In this document: positions 37,962 to 46,919 of the stretch, in pieces
Layout: each line of letters starts with the position of its first letter
Numbering within the stretch: the first letter of the stretch is position 1
Source of the DNA: Cytophagaceae bacterium
GTDB taxonomy: Bacteria; Bacteroidota; Bacteroidia; Cytophagales; Spirosomataceae
Reading direction: 5' to 3'
DNA: 64,000 nucleotides
Assembly: GCA_947460975.1 (NCBI GenBank)
Contig: CANHGO010000005.1
Span: 1-64,000, forward strand
Position numbers and translations under genes: made by a program
Notes under the pieces: generated by a model
Database searches by the model: none
The model's input: only the letters and a program-made list of their open reading frames with translations
Told to the model about the DNA's origin: nothing

Positions 37962-40900
37962 ATGCAGAAAAGATTTATGACTAATTCTGTGTTGTTTGGA
38001 GCGTTTTTTGCGCTTTTAATGATGCTACCTGTGAGTGGAGTATTTGCTCAAGGTTCTACAACTGCTGCTCTAGCAGGTACTGTAGTGGATGAAAAAGGGC
38101 AAGGATTACCTGGTGCATCGGTTATTGCCATTCATGAGCCTACGGGTTCTCGTTATGGTGGTTCTACAAGAGCTGATGGTCGCTATAATATTGTCAACAT
38201 GCGTGTGGGTGGTCCATACAAAGTTACTGTGTCATTTGTGGGGTATAAAAATGCGATTCAATCTGGAATTGTATTGACTTTAGCTCAAGAATTACGCCAA
38301 AACTTCAAATTAGAAGTCAATCAATCTCAATTGGAAGAAGTTAAAGTGGTTGCTTCTCGTAGTTCGATCATCAATTCAGGTCGTACGGGTGCTGCAACAA
38401 CAGTTAGTAATAGTCAAATTACTACTTTGCCTACTTTAAATCGTTCATTAGGTGATTTCGCTCGTTTAGATCCACGTGCAAATGGTTTGAGCTTTGCGGG
38501 TAGAAATTCATTGTATAACAACATTACAGTTGATGGAGCATTTTTCAATAATGCCTTTGCTTTGTCTAGTACCATTGGTGGTCAGGCTGGTGCATCTCCG
38601 ATTTCAGTGGATGCGATTGACCAGTTCCAAGTTTTGATCGCACCTTATGACGTTCGTCAAGGAATGGCGACTGGAGCAAACATCAACGTAGTAACCAAAT
38701 CAGGTACTAACAATTGGTCGGGTTCAGGTTATTATTTTGGATCTGATCAAGGATTGGTGGGTAATAAAATTGGTAGTGTGGTGAATCAATATGGTACTTT
38801 TTCACGTGGTCAAATTGGTGCTCGTATCGGTGGTGCTTTGATCAAGGATAAATTATTTGTTTTTGGATCTTTTGAACAAGAGACACAAACTGAACCAGGT
38901 TCTAACTTTGTAGCTACAAGAACAGGTTCTGAGCCTAATAGATCGTTAGCAAAAGCAGCCGATTTAGATCGTTTGAAAGATTTCTTGATGTCCAAATTTA
39001 AATACAATCCAGGTGCTTACGAGAACTGGAATAAAGAGAAATATTCTCAAAAAGTGAATTTGCGTTTAGATTGGAATATTTCTGACAAGCATAAGTTCAA
39101 TGTAAAATATAATTATTTACGTTCTTACGCGGACATTAATCCATCCAACTCAGGTTCATTAACCGGTGGTCGTGCTCCTTCAGCTACTGTTTTGCCTTTC
39201 CAAGGTTCATTATATAGAATCAACAATAATTTAGATTCATACATTGCAGAATTAAATTCAACTTTTTCTAGCTCAGTAGCGAATAACTTGACTGTAGGTT
39301 ACACTGCTATGCGTGATTTCCGTCAATCTCCAGTGAATGATAATCCATTCCCGACAGTTGATATCGGAAATAATGATTTAAATGAGTTGACTACTTTTGG
39401 ATATGAGCCATTCTCGGCAAATAACATTTTGAATTCTGATATTTTCCAAATCGCTGATAACTTAACAATTTACAAAGGTAAGCATGTGTATACGCTAGGT
39501 TTTGCATATGAGACAAATGCATTTATGAATGGTTTTGCTCCTAATTATTATGGTGCTTATCAATTCAGATCGATTGATGATTTCATTAATTCGGCCAATG
39601 GAGATACGAAGGTAATTCCTGCGCGTTACCAACAGCAATGGTCAAACTACAGCACTTTCCCTTTTGCTGAAATGAAGGGTAGTACATTAAGTTTTTATGG
39701 CCAAGATGAGATTGCCGCAGCGAAAGGACTTAAATTGACATTTGGATTACGTGCAGATGCTACTTCATTTCCTTCATTTGACGAGCCAAAGTATACTAAT
39801 ACATATGTTCCAAGTTTAACTTTCCGTGATGGGGTTAAATTGGCTACTAATAAATTCCCCGAACCAACTGTTTTATGGTCACCCCGTTTTGGTTTCAACT
39901 GGGATGTTCAGGATGACAAGCAAACTCAAATTCGTGGAGGTTTAGGTGTCTTTTCTGGTCGTGTTCCTTACGTTTGGTTATCGAATCAACTGTCTAACAA
40001 TGGTGTATTGTTTGGTTCAGAAAATATTCCAACACCTACAAACCGTCCATTTAATCCAGACGTAAATGCTTATCGTCCAGCAATTACTTTGCCTTTGACT
40101 CCTACAGCTTACAATTTAGCTGTTACGGATCCTAACTTTAAATTTTCTCAAGTATTCAGAACCAACTTAGCTTTAGACAAAAACTTAGGGGATGGTTGGA
40201 TTTTAGGTTTAGAGGGGATTTATACTAAGGATATTAACGCTGTATATTTAGAAAACGTGAATTTGCCTAAGTCGACGGTTAAGGCTGTTGGTTCAGATAA
40301 TCGTATGATTTTCTACACTTTAGGTGCGAATGGATTTCCAAGTTCAGTGAGAAATTTCGCTATTTATGGTAATGTGAGAGGCGTAAATGCTCCTGCCGTT
40401 GGACCTAACACGGTATCAAGTCCTAATATTTCTGATGCGATTGTTATCAAGAATACAGACTTAGGTTACTCATACGCATTCACAGCTACTATTTCAAAAT
40501 CATTTGAAAATGGACTTTTTGCTTCTCTAGCGTACACGAACTCTGATTCTCGTTCAGTGAATGACGGTGGATCTATTGCTCAATCTCAATGGAGAGATCG
40601 TGTAGTTTCTGGTGATCCCAATGAGAATGTGGCTTCTTATTCTTCTTTCATGCAAGCACATCGTTTTAACGCGTATGGTTCTTATCGTTTTAACTACTTG
40701 AATGAGAATGCGAGTACTACTTTCGGATTTACATATTCTGCGGCTCCTGCAGGTCGTTTCTCTTACACATATTCTGGAGATATGAATGGAGATAATCAAC
40801 CAAATAATGACTTGATTTTTGTCCCTCGTAGTCAATCCGACATTATGTTAAGAGATTTGGGTACATATACTGCTGCTCAGCAATGGGCAGATTTGGATAA

Positions 40901-41285
40901 GTATATCACGCAAGATTCTTATTTGAATGCACATCGTGGTCAATATGCTGAGCGTAATGGTGCAGAGTTACCTTGGTCTGCCAACTTTGACTTTAAAATT
41001 ATTCAAGATTTTTACATCAAAGTAGGTGGTCATAAAAACACTTTACAGTTTACCTTAGATGTATTTAACTTTGGTAATTATGTAACACCACAGTGGGGAT
41101 TAAATCAATCAACACTTCGTGCAGGTTTGATTAATTACGTTGCTAATGATGCTGCTACAGGAAAACCTGTTTTCCAGTTCCCTTATCGTTCTGGAACTAC
41201 TCCTTTGTCTGATACTTTCCAAAGATCATTTGGTCTAGGATCTCGTTGGCAAGCACAATTTGGAGTTCGTTATATCTTTAATTAA
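37962..41285 (+). CDS. Oar-like TonB-dependent receptor with carboxypeptidase regulatory domain
   Basis: This 1107-residue protein has a signal peptide ending near GVFAQ. A CarboxypepD_reg domain follows (about residues 32-120, GTVVDEKGQGLPGASVIAI), then a plug domain (about 125-250, with ITVDGAFFNN and NVVTKSGTNNWSGSG) and a long beta barrel ending in RYIFN. Plug and barrel resemble the Oar-type outer-membrane proteins of Bacteroidota and myxobacteria, which take up or display large substrates. No SusD partner follows, so it is not a SusCD pair. The open frame starts 28 codons earlier, but the signal peptide fixes the ATG at 37962. It has its own terminator. Confidence 0.9.
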   Translation: MQKRFMTNSVLFGAFFALLMMLPVSGVFAQGSTTAALAGTVVDEKGQGLPGASVIAIHEPTGSRYGGSTRADGRYNIVNMRVGGPYKVTVSFVGYKNAIQSGIVLTLAQELRQNFKLEVNQSQLEEVKVVASRSSIINSGRTGAATTVSNSQITTLPTLNRSLGDFARLDPRANGLSFAGRNSLYNNITVDGAFFNNAFALSSTIGGQAGASPISVDAIDQFQVLIAPYDVRQGMATGANINVVTKSGTNNWSGSGYYFGSDQGLVGNKIGSVVNQYGTFSRGQIGARIGGALIKDKLFVFGSFEQETQTEPGSNFVATRTGSEPNRSLAKAADLDRLKDFLMSKFKYNPGAYENWNKEKYSQKVNLRLDWNISDKHKFNVKYNYLRSYADINPSNSGSLTGGRAPSATVLPFQGSLYRINNNLDSYIAELNSTFSSSVANNLTVGYTAMRDFRQSPVNDNPFPTVDIGNNDLNELTTFGYEPFSANNILNSDIFQIADNLTIYKGKHVYTLGFAYETNAFMNGFAPNYYGAYQFRSIDDFINSANGDTKVIPARYQQQWSNYSTFPFAEMKGSTLSFYGQDEIAAAKGLKLTFGLRADATSFPSFDEPKYTNTYVPSLTFRDGVKLATNKFPEPTVLWSPRFGFNWDVQDDKQTQIRGGLGVFSGRVPYVWLSNQLSNNGVLFGSENIPTPTNRPFNPDVNAYRPAITLPLTPTAYNLAVTDPNFKFSQVFRTNLALDKNLGDGWILGLEGIYTKDINAVYLENVNLPKSTVKAVGSDNRMIFYTLGANGFPSSVRNFAIYGNVRGVNAPAVGPNTVSSPNISDAIVIKNTDLGYSYAFTATISKSFENGLFASLAYTNSDSRSVNDGGSIAQSQWRDRVVSGDPNENVASYSSFMQAHRFNAYGSYRFNYLNENASTTFGFTYSAAPAGRFSYTYSGDMNGDNQPNNDLIFVPRSQSDIMLRDLGTYTAAQQWADLDKYITQDSYLNAHRGQYAERNGAELPWSANFDFKIIQDFYIKVGGHKNTLQFTLDVFNFGNYVTPQWGLNQSTLRAGLINYVANDAATGKPVFQFPYRSGTTPLSDTFQRSFGLGSRWQAQFGVRYIFN

Positions 41286-41307
41286 GATATTGCAATTCCG
41301 AAATAAA

Positions 41308-41336
41308 AAGGCTGCTCGTAAGGGCAGCCTTTTTTG
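41308..41336 (+). terminator. intrinsic terminator of the TonB-dependent receptor gene
   Basis: AAGGCTGC (41308-41315) pairs with GCAGCCTT (41324-41331) over an 8-base loop and leads into a T-run. It is 23 bases after the receptor stop codon. Confidence 0.9.
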
Positions 41337-41386
41337 TTTTATGCTGATCAGGTAATTGCGTCTTTTTAAATTCGGGTGATTCTTTT

Positions 41387-41463
41387 TGTAGAGATGCGAA
41401 ATTATGCATCTTTTTCTCCCGGAAAAATAAACAAAAAAAGACGCGAGGTGGCGCGTCTCTACA
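41387..41463. repeat. 77-bp element with 29-bp imperfect inverted ends (MITE/REP-like)
   Basis: The left end (41387-41415) and the reverse complement of the right end (41435-41463) are both 29 bases long and share TGTAGAGA, then GCG, then a TCTTTTT tail; the differences lie mostly in the middle six bases. Each end is itself a small palindrome (GATGCG..TGCATC and GACGCG..CGCGTC). A lone GCGTCTTTTT at 41358-41367 looks like a fragment of the same sequence. It lies between two terminators, in non-coding DNA. GTAGAGACGCG-type repeats are familiar from other Bacteroidota and cyanobacteria genomes. Confidence 0.65.
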
Positions 41464-41464
41464 G

Positions 41465-41493
41465 GAATAAAAAAACCGGGTTTCCCCGGTTTT
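41465..41493 (-). terminator. intrinsic terminator of the ugd-uxs operon
   Basis: AAAACCGGG (41472-41480) pairs with CCCGGTTTT (41485-41493) over a 4-base loop. On the minus strand it is followed by a T-run (41465-41475 read in reverse). It begins 3 bases after the uxs stop codon. Confidence 0.88.
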
Positions 41494-41495
41494 AA

Positions 41496-42467
41496 CTAGA
41501 ACTCTTTATGATGTGCCATTCGATGTAAATCTTCTGGGCTTAATGATTTGAAATATTCGTAGGTGATTTTTAAACCTTCTGCACGAGATACTTTGGGCTC
41601 CCAACCTAAAATAGCTTTCGCCTTTGTGATATCGGGTTTACGTTGCTTAGGGTCATCTGTTGGCAATGGCAATGAAATAAGCTTTTGGGTAGTCCCCGTT
41701 AATTTGATAATTTCTTCACCAAATTCCTTAATGGTAATTTCATCTGGATTACCGATATTCATAGGTTGGGTGTAATCACTTAATAAAAGTCGATAAATAC
41801 CCTCCACTAAATCGTTGACAAAACAGAAAGCTCTTGTTTGTGATCCATCGCCAAACATGGTTAAATCTTCTCCACGCAATGCTTGGCCTATAAATGCAGG
41901 AAGCACACGACCATCATTTAATCGCATTCTTGGGCCATAGGTATTAAAGATTCGGACGATTCTTGTTTCTAATCCATGATAGGTATGATAGGCCATGGTC
42001 ATTGCCTCTTGGAAACGTTTTGCTTCGTCATATACGCCACGTGGGCCTACTGGGTTAACATTTCCCCAATATTCCTCTGGTTGAGGATGGACGGTCGGGT
42101 CTCCGTAAACCTCTGATGTGGAAGCGATTAATACACGTGCTCCTTTTACTCTAGCTAAGCCTAAGCAATTATGAATGCCTAATGAGCCCACCTTTAAGGT
42201 TTGAATGGGTATTTTTAAATAATCAATCGGAGAGGCAGGCGATGCAAAATGTAAAATATAATCTAATTGTCCAGGAACATGAATGAATTTAGAAACATCA
42301 TGGTGGTAAAATTCAAAATTTGGAAGCTTAAATAAGTGCTCGATATTTTTCAGGTCCCCAGTAATCAAGTTATCCATGGCAATTACGTGATATCCTTCTT
42401 TGATAAAACGGTCACATAAATGTGAGCCTAGGAATCCCGCACCCCCTGTAATTAATATTCTCTTCAT
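41496..42467 (-). CDS. uxs: UDP-glucuronate decarboxylase (UDP-xylose synthase), SDR family
   Basis: This 323-residue extended short-chain dehydrogenase has the NAD motif [10 protein letters not shown], the active-site STSEVYGDP, the catalytic YDEAK pair and the substrate region [19 protein letters not shown]. It matches UDP-xylose synthases, which oxidise and decarboxylate UDP-glucuronate. The gene immediately upstream makes UDP-glucuronate (ugd), which supports the assignment. The product would feed surface polysaccharide or glycan synthesis. The gap to ugd is filled by a heptamer repeat. Confidence 0.92.
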   Translation of the reverse strand: MKRILITGGAGFLGSHLCDRFIKEGYHVIAMDNLITGDLKNIEHLFKLPNFEFYHHDVSKFIHVPGQLDYILHFASPASPIDYLKIPIQTLKVGSLGIHNCLGLARVKGARVLIASTSEVYGDPTVHPQPEEYWGNVNPVGPRGVYDEAKRFQEAMTMAYHTYHGLETRIVRIFNTYGPRMRLNDGRVLPAFIGQALRGEDLTMFGDGSQTRAFCFVNDLVEGIYRLLLSDYTQPMNIGNPDEITIKEFGEEIIKLTGTTQKLISLPLPTDDPKQRKPDITKAKAILGWEPKVSRAEGLKITYEYFKSLSPEDLHRMAHHKEF

Positions 42468-42483
42468 AATGCTTTTAAAACTT

Positions 42484-42549
42484 ATTACCTATTACCTAAT
42501 ACCTGTTTTCTATTACCTATTACCTATTACCTCTTACCTAAATTTACCT
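42484..42549. repeat. imperfect heptamer tandem repeat between ugd and uxs
   Basis: Eight consecutive 7-base units follow the pattern ATTACCT (AGGTAAT on the transcribed strand) from 42484 to 42539: five are exact, two differ by one base, and one (GTTTTCT) by three. A further TTACCT lies at 42544-42549 and includes the ugd stop codon. The register is kept throughout, so this is a true tandem repeat. It occupies nearly the whole intergenic gap inside the operon. Confidence 0.85.
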
Positions 42550-43857
42550 AACCACCCCGCGGCCAATGGAATAATAGGTGTAGCCTAATTCTTTCATTTG
42601 AGCCATTTCATATAAATTTCTACCGTCAAAAATAACCTTATTTTTCAATAAGCTTTCCATGCGTTCGAAGTCAGGTGTTCTAAATTGTGGCCATTCGGTC
42701 ACAATAAGGAGCGCATCTGCATTCTCAATCGCATCGTAAGGATTCTTTGAGAAGGTAACAGTATCACCTAATAATTCCTTGACATTAGGCATCGCCTCAG
42801 GATCATATACATTGATTTTACATCCTAATTCCAATAAATGTTCGATGTTATACAATGCAGGTGCCTCACGAATGTCATCTGTATAAGGCTTAAATGCCAA
42901 ACCCCAAATACCGATCGTTTTTCCAGCTAATTCATTATTGAAGTGATTTTTTATAATCGGAATCAATTTAGTTTTTTGCTTTTCATTGACCTTCATCACA
43001 CTATCTAAAATGTGAAATTGGTAATTGTTCTCTTCTGAAGTTTTGGCTAGCGCCTGCACATCCTTAGGGAAGCAAGAACCTCCATATCCGATGCCTGCAA
43101 ATAAAAACCGTTTGCCTATTCTTGAATCAGTACCGATTCCTCTGCGAATATCATCTACGTTCGCGCCGACTAACTCGCACAGGTTGGCAATTTCATTCAT
43201 GAAGGTAATCTTGGTAGCCAAAAATGCATTAGCTGCATATTTGGTCATTTCTGCTGAACGTTCATCCATGAAAATGATTGGATTTCCTTGGCGAACTAAT
43301 GGAGCATATAATCGATTCAATATTTCTTTTGCTTTGTCGGATTCCGTTCCAATGACCACTCGGTCTGGCTTCATAAAATCCTCAACCGCCACACCTTCTC
43401 TCAGAAATTCAGGATTTGAAACTACGTCAAATAAATCAGGAGAAACATTTTTTGCAATCGCTTGATGGACAAGTTCAGAGGTTCCAACGGGTACTGTACT
43501 TTTGTCAATGATCACGGTATATTCGGAGATCAGTGGCCCTAAATCATTGGCTACTTGTAAAATATATTTTAAATCGGCAGAGCCATTTTCACCCGGAGGA
43601 GTTGGCAAAGCTAGAAAAATCACTTTTGCCCCTTCTATACCCTGACTCAGCGATGTGGTAAAATTCAATCTTCCTTCAGCTGTATTTCGATGAAACAAGT
43701 CCTCAAGACCGGGTTCGTAAATAGGAACCTCGCCTGCTTTCATTCGATTAATTTTATCTTCATTGATATCCACGCAAGTGACGTGATTTCCCGTTTCGGC
43801 AAAACAAGTACCCGTGACTAAACCAACATATCCAGTTCCTACAACAGCTATTTTCAT
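42544..43857 (-). CDS. ugd: UDP-glucose 6-dehydrogenase
   Basis: This 437-residue enzyme oxidises UDP-glucose to UDP-glucuronate in two NAD-dependent steps. The N-terminal motif is AVVGTGYVGLVTG, the catalytic cysteine is in GGSCFPKDVQAL, and the central GADLKYILQ-like and C-terminal IWGLAFKPYTDDIREAP stretches are typical. It starts the operon with uxs behind a good promoter and ends at a terminator after uxs. The pair supplies precursors for extracellular or surface glycans. Confidence 0.97.
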   Translation of the reverse strand: MKIAVVGTGYVGLVTGTCFAETGNHVTCVDINEDKINRMKAGEVPIYEPGLEDLFHRNTAEGRLNFTTSLSQGIEGAKVIFLALPTPPGENGSADLKYILQVANDLGPLISEYTVIIDKSTVPVGTSELVHQAIAKNVSPDLFDVVSNPEFLREGVAVEDFMKPDRVVIGTESDKAKEILNRLYAPLVRQGNPIIFMDERSAEMTKYAANAFLATKITFMNEIANLCELVGANVDDIRRGIGTDSRIGKRFLFAGIGYGGSCFPKDVQALAKTSEENNYQFHILDSVMKVNEKQKTKLIPIIKNHFNNELAGKTIGIWGLAFKPYTDDIREAPALYNIEHLLELGCKINVYDPEAMPNVKELLGDTVTFSKNPYDAIENADALLIVTEWPQFRTPDFERMESLLKNKVIFDGRNLYEMAQMKELGYTYYSIGRGVVR

Positions 43858-43890
43858 TTGTTAATCTTAAATTAATTCTAAATTTTAGTG

Positions 43891-43922
43891 CAAAATTAGC
43901 TAATAATCTTTAAAAATTGCAA
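43891..43922 (-). promoter_or_regulatory. promoter of the ugd-uxs operon
   Basis: On the minus strand TTG (43920-43922) is followed after 21 bases by TAATTTTG (43891-43898), a perfect TAnnTTTG element. The predicted transcript start is about 28 bases before the ugd ATG. Confidence 0.7.
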
Positions 43923-43937
43923 GTATTGATTTAATGG

Positions 43938-45572
43938 TTATGGTATTTGCGTTATAACATTGCCTATGCTTCCTGACGGTTCCATGATATGTAGCCAGTT
44001 GGCCAATGTAACAGATATATCACTAATATATGTTCTTTTTACAATTTCGCTAGGCTTAACTTTCCAGCCATAAAACAACAAGGGTACATGGGTATCATAG
44101 GAATATAAAGTACTATGCGTCGTGCCGCTTTTTGATCCCATAAACCAGGATGGTTTTAACAATATCATAAAATCTCCACTTCTAGCCGGATGATATCCAT
44201 TGATGATCAATTGGGTATATTGCGCATTTAAATTAGCACTTTGAATATCTTGCAAATTGACAAGCTCTGAGAAACCTTCCTGCTTTTGGTACGATTTTCG
44301 AACTACGTCAAATAGTTTTTTTGAATCAATCCCCATTTTAGTCATCAAACTATGATTGAAATAGAGTTGGCTATTTTCTTCGCCGACCAATAAATCTACG
44401 TTTCCGAATGCTTGATTGATCGCTTTTTTCATGTCGGAAATGGATCCATTTCGGTCAAAAACTCCCCCGGGCAATTTTTTGCTATTGGCATACCCAGGAA
44501 CCTCAGCTACCGCGTGATCTGCTGTAAGAAAAACAAGCACTTGGTCTTTTCCATATTGCGCATCTAAATAGGTCAATATCTCTGCGATATCTTTATCTAA
44601 ACGCAGATAAGTATCCTCTAATTCAATGGATTGTGGACCAAAATTATGACCTACATAATCAGTTGATGAAAAACTAATGGCTAAAAAATCGGTTGATCCA
44701 TTTTTGCCTAATTTTTCATTTTCAAGAGTTTTGAGCGCAAAATCCTTGGTAATGCTATTGCCATATGGAGTGGTTCTAATGACTTCTAAGGGATTCCCTC
44801 CCTTTAAATCATGTGGAAAACTAGTGGATTTTTCACCTGGTAACTTTCCTTCAAACTTATTTTCATCTTCAGCACTTTGGGTATAAGTTTCGATTGGGTA
44901 AATCGTGTTCCAACCTTTTTGAACATATTTTAAAGCTCTTTCCTCTGCATTAAATGATTGAACCCAGCTAGGTAATTCATTGAAATAAAAGCTAGAACTA
45001 ATCCAGCGGCCTTCTTTTGAATCATACCAATAAGCGGCATTTGCCGTATGTCCTCCGGGCAAAATAGCTCCACGGTCTTTTAAGGCTAAGGCGATTGTTT
45101 TAGACTTGTAATTTTGCGCCATTTTTAATTGGTCTGTGATGGTGCTGGTCCAAAGATTTTTAGGCGACATCCAACCTGTTTTTCCTGTAGTTCCTACTGT
45201 TTTTACGGTGCTATCTTCTGTGCAATATACTTTTTTGCCACTAGCCACATCGGTCCAATCATTGCCCACAATTCCATGAACAGATGGAACAGTACCCGTA
45301 TAAACACTGGTATGTCCCGCTGCAGTGACCGTTGGCGCATAATTATAATGATTTTCTTGGCAATTTAACCCTTCTTTCATGAGTCGCTTAAACCCACCAT
45401 CTACATATCGATCTGCATATTTATAAAGGTATTCGTATCGCATTTGATCTACCACGATGCCTACGACCAATTTCGGTCTCTTAGGCAATGTATTTGACTT
45501 CTTTTGAGCTAATGATGTTTGAGAAAATAATAAAAACGTTGAGGTGATAATTAAATAAAGAAAGGTTTTCAT
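43938..45572 (-). CDS. pafA: PafA-like alkaline phosphatase
   Basis: This 544-residue secreted phosphatase has a signal peptide ending near SLAQ and closely follows the PafA pattern of Bacteroidota: KLVVGIVVDQMRYEYLY (metal Asp42), TVTAAGHTSVYTG with the nucleophilic Thr83, GIVGNDWTDVASGK, SLALKDRGAILPGG-type metal ligands and LTADHAVAEVPGY. PafA hydrolyses phosphate monoesters in the periplasm, is calcium-activated in studied members, and frees phosphate for uptake. Its ATG overlaps the end of the HsdR_N-like gene by 4 bases, an unusual partner. Confidence 0.93.
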   Translation of the reverse strand: MKTFLYLIITSTFLLFSQTSLAQKKSNTLPKRPKLVVGIVVDQMRYEYLYKYADRYVDGGFKRLMKEGLNCQENHYNYAPTVTAAGHTSVYTGTVPSVHGIVGNDWTDVASGKKVYCTEDSTVKTVGTTGKTGWMSPKNLWTSTITDQLKMAQNYKSKTIALALKDRGAILPGGHTANAAYWYDSKEGRWISSSFYFNELPSWVQSFNAEERALKYVQKGWNTIYPIETYTQSAEDENKFEGKLPGEKSTSFPHDLKGGNPLEVIRTTPYGNSITKDFALKTLENEKLGKNGSTDFLAISFSSTDYVGHNFGPQSIELEDTYLRLDKDIAEILTYLDAQYGKDQVLVFLTADHAVAEVPGYANSKKLPGGVFDRNGSISDMKKAINQAFGNVDLLVGEENSQLYFNHSLMTKMGIDSKKLFDVVRKSYQKQEGFSELVNLQDIQSANLNAQYTQLIINGYHPARSGDFMILLKPSWFMGSKSGTTHSTLYSYDTHVPLLFYGWKVKPSEIVKRTYISDISVTLANWLHIMEPSGSIGNVITQIP

Positions 45573-46027
45573 AAATAGGCTGGGAATTGATTGATTTTAT
45601 TGGTTAGATTTTCTGTTGTGTTTATTTCAAAAATATGATTCTCTAATCCATTGGTTAAGGCTAAATATTTAGCCACATTTTTTTGTTGGTATTGACTGAT
45701 TTGTTGAAAGGTAATTTCATTTATTTCTATGTGGGGTGCTTTGCATTCAATGATGATCAACAATTCTCCTAATGAATTAAACACCTGAATGTCAGTGCGC
45801 CTGACTAATTTATTTACTTTAAAAGCTCTTTCTATTTGAATGTTTGTGGCAGGATATCCTAAATGGTTTGTTAAAAAATTCAAACAATGTTGCCTTACCC
45901 ATTCCTCTGGGCTTAAAGCCCTGTATTTTTTAGCTATTGGGTCATAAATAAAAAGTTTCCCTTCCTTTTTTGTTAATTTGTATTCAAATTCAGGGAAAAT
46001 CAATTGTAAATTGTTCGAAGAATTCAT
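45569..46027 (-). CDS. stand-alone HsdR N-terminal-like PD-(D/E)xK nuclease domain protein
   Basis: This 152-residue protein matches the type I restriction enzyme R protein N-terminal (HSDR_N_2) family. The PD-(D/E)xK core is visible as RRTDIQVFNSLGELLIIIECKAP, with Asp, Glu and Lys in place. The opening LIFPEFEYKLTKKEGKLFIYDPIAKKYRALSPEEWVRQ is the form common in Bacteroidota. No HsdM, HsdS or helicase domain is present, so it is not a restriction system by itself. The role is unknown and could be DNA repair. A TTG five codons earlier is an alternative start. It is divergent from the AMP nucleosidase gene and coupled to pafA. Confidence 0.85.
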   Translation of the reverse strand: MNSSNNLQLIFPEFEYKLTKKEGKLFIYDPIAKKYRALSPEEWVRQHCLNFLTNHLGYPATNIQIERAFKVNKLVRRTDIQVFNSLGELLIIIECKAPHIEINEITFQQISQYQQKNVAKYLALTNGLENHIFEINTTENLTNKINQFPAYL

Positions 46028-46047
46028 AGGTTTTAAAGCCAAATACT

Positions 46048-46073
46048 AAATTAATCTTTATTTAGATTAATTT
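46048..46073. promoter_or_regulatory. perfect 10-bp inverted repeat, candidate operator
   Basis: AAATTAATCT (46048-46057) and AGATTAATTT (46064-46073) are perfect inverted copies around a 6-base spacer. The palindrome lies in the 65-base gap between the divergent HsdR_N-like and AMP nucleosidase genes. It has no T-run and is not next to a stop codon, so an operator is more likely than a terminator. Confidence 0.5.
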
Positions 46074-46092
46074 CATCACTCAAACATAATTT

Positions 46093-46866
46093 ATGAAGAC
46101 AAAAGAAGAGATTGTTCAAAATTGGTTACCCAGATACACGGGAACTCCCATTGAAAAATTTGGCCAATACATCTTATTGACTAATTTCAAAAATTATGTA
46201 GAGATGTTTGCTGAAAAATTTTCAGTGGAGATTTTAGGGAACGACCGGCCTATGCAAACGGCTACAGCTAATAACATTACGATCATAAATTTTGGTATGG
46301 GTTCACCTATGGCAGCTACTGTGATGGATATATTATCTGCTATTTCTCCTCATGCGGTATTGTTTTTGGGGAAATGCGGAGGATTAAAGAAAAATTTAAA
46401 TATTGGTGATTTGATTTTACCCATTGCCGCAGTTAGGGGAGAGGGGACTTCAGATGAATATATGCCAAAGGAAGTACCTGCTTTGCCCTCATTCCGACTG
46501 CAAAGAGCGGTTTCATCCATGATCAAGAAACATGAAATGGACTATTGGACCGGCTTGATTTATACAACTAATCGAAGAGTTTGGGAGCATGATGAAGTTT
46601 TCAAAACCTATTTGTCCGATATTCGTGCCATGGGCATCGACATGGAGACGGCGACCATTTTTACCGTGGGTTTTGTCAATAAAATACCTCATGGGGCTTT
46701 GCTTTTAGTCTCTGATAATCCTATGACACCTGATGGGGTTAAAACGGAAAAAAGTGATCTTACGGTTACAGTCAATTTTGTCAATAAGCATTTGCAAATT
46801 GGCATAGATGCTTTAGAAGAATTAGCTAATTCAGGTGAATCTGTCAAGCACTTAAGATTTGAATAA
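46093..46866 (+). CDS. amn: AMP nucleosidase
   Basis: This 257-residue enzyme splits AMP into adenine and ribose 5-phosphate. It is the short Bacteroidota form, consisting of the nucleoside phosphorylase-like domain only. Motifs include NNITIINFGMGSPMAA, VLFLGKCGGLKKNLNIGDLILP, GEGTSDEYMP, the specificity loop AMGIDMETATIF and LLLVSDNPMTPDG. The upstream region has a perfect palindrome that might control it. A strong terminator overlaps its stop codon. Confidence 0.94.
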   Translation: MKTKEEIVQNWLPRYTGTPIEKFGQYILLTNFKNYVEMFAEKFSVEILGNDRPMQTATANNITIINFGMGSPMAATVMDILSAISPHAVLFLGKCGGLKKNLNIGDLILPIAAVRGEGTSDEYMPKEVPALPSFRLQRAVSSMIKKHEMDYWTGLIYTTNRRVWEHDEVFKTYLSDIRAMGIDMETATIFTVGFVNKIPHGALLLVSDNPMTPDGVKTEKSDLTVTVNFVNKHLQIGIDALEELANSGESVKHLRFE

Positions 46867-46897
46867 AAAAAAGCCTTCGTTTCAGAAGGCTTTTTTT
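46865..46897 (+). terminator. intrinsic terminator between convergent genes, bidirectional
   Basis: AGCCTTC (46872-46878) pairs with GAAGGCT (46885-46891) over a 6-base loop, flanked by A and T runs that extend the stem and give U-tracts on both strands. It serves amn and the convergent TPR gene. Confidence 0.92.
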
Positions 46898-46919
46898 ATT
46901 CAAATGAATGATTTTGATA

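Noticed and set aside
42484-42549. Repeat array as a possible CRISPR
   Set aside because: Units are 7 bases long and contiguous with no spacers, and no cas gene is nearby.
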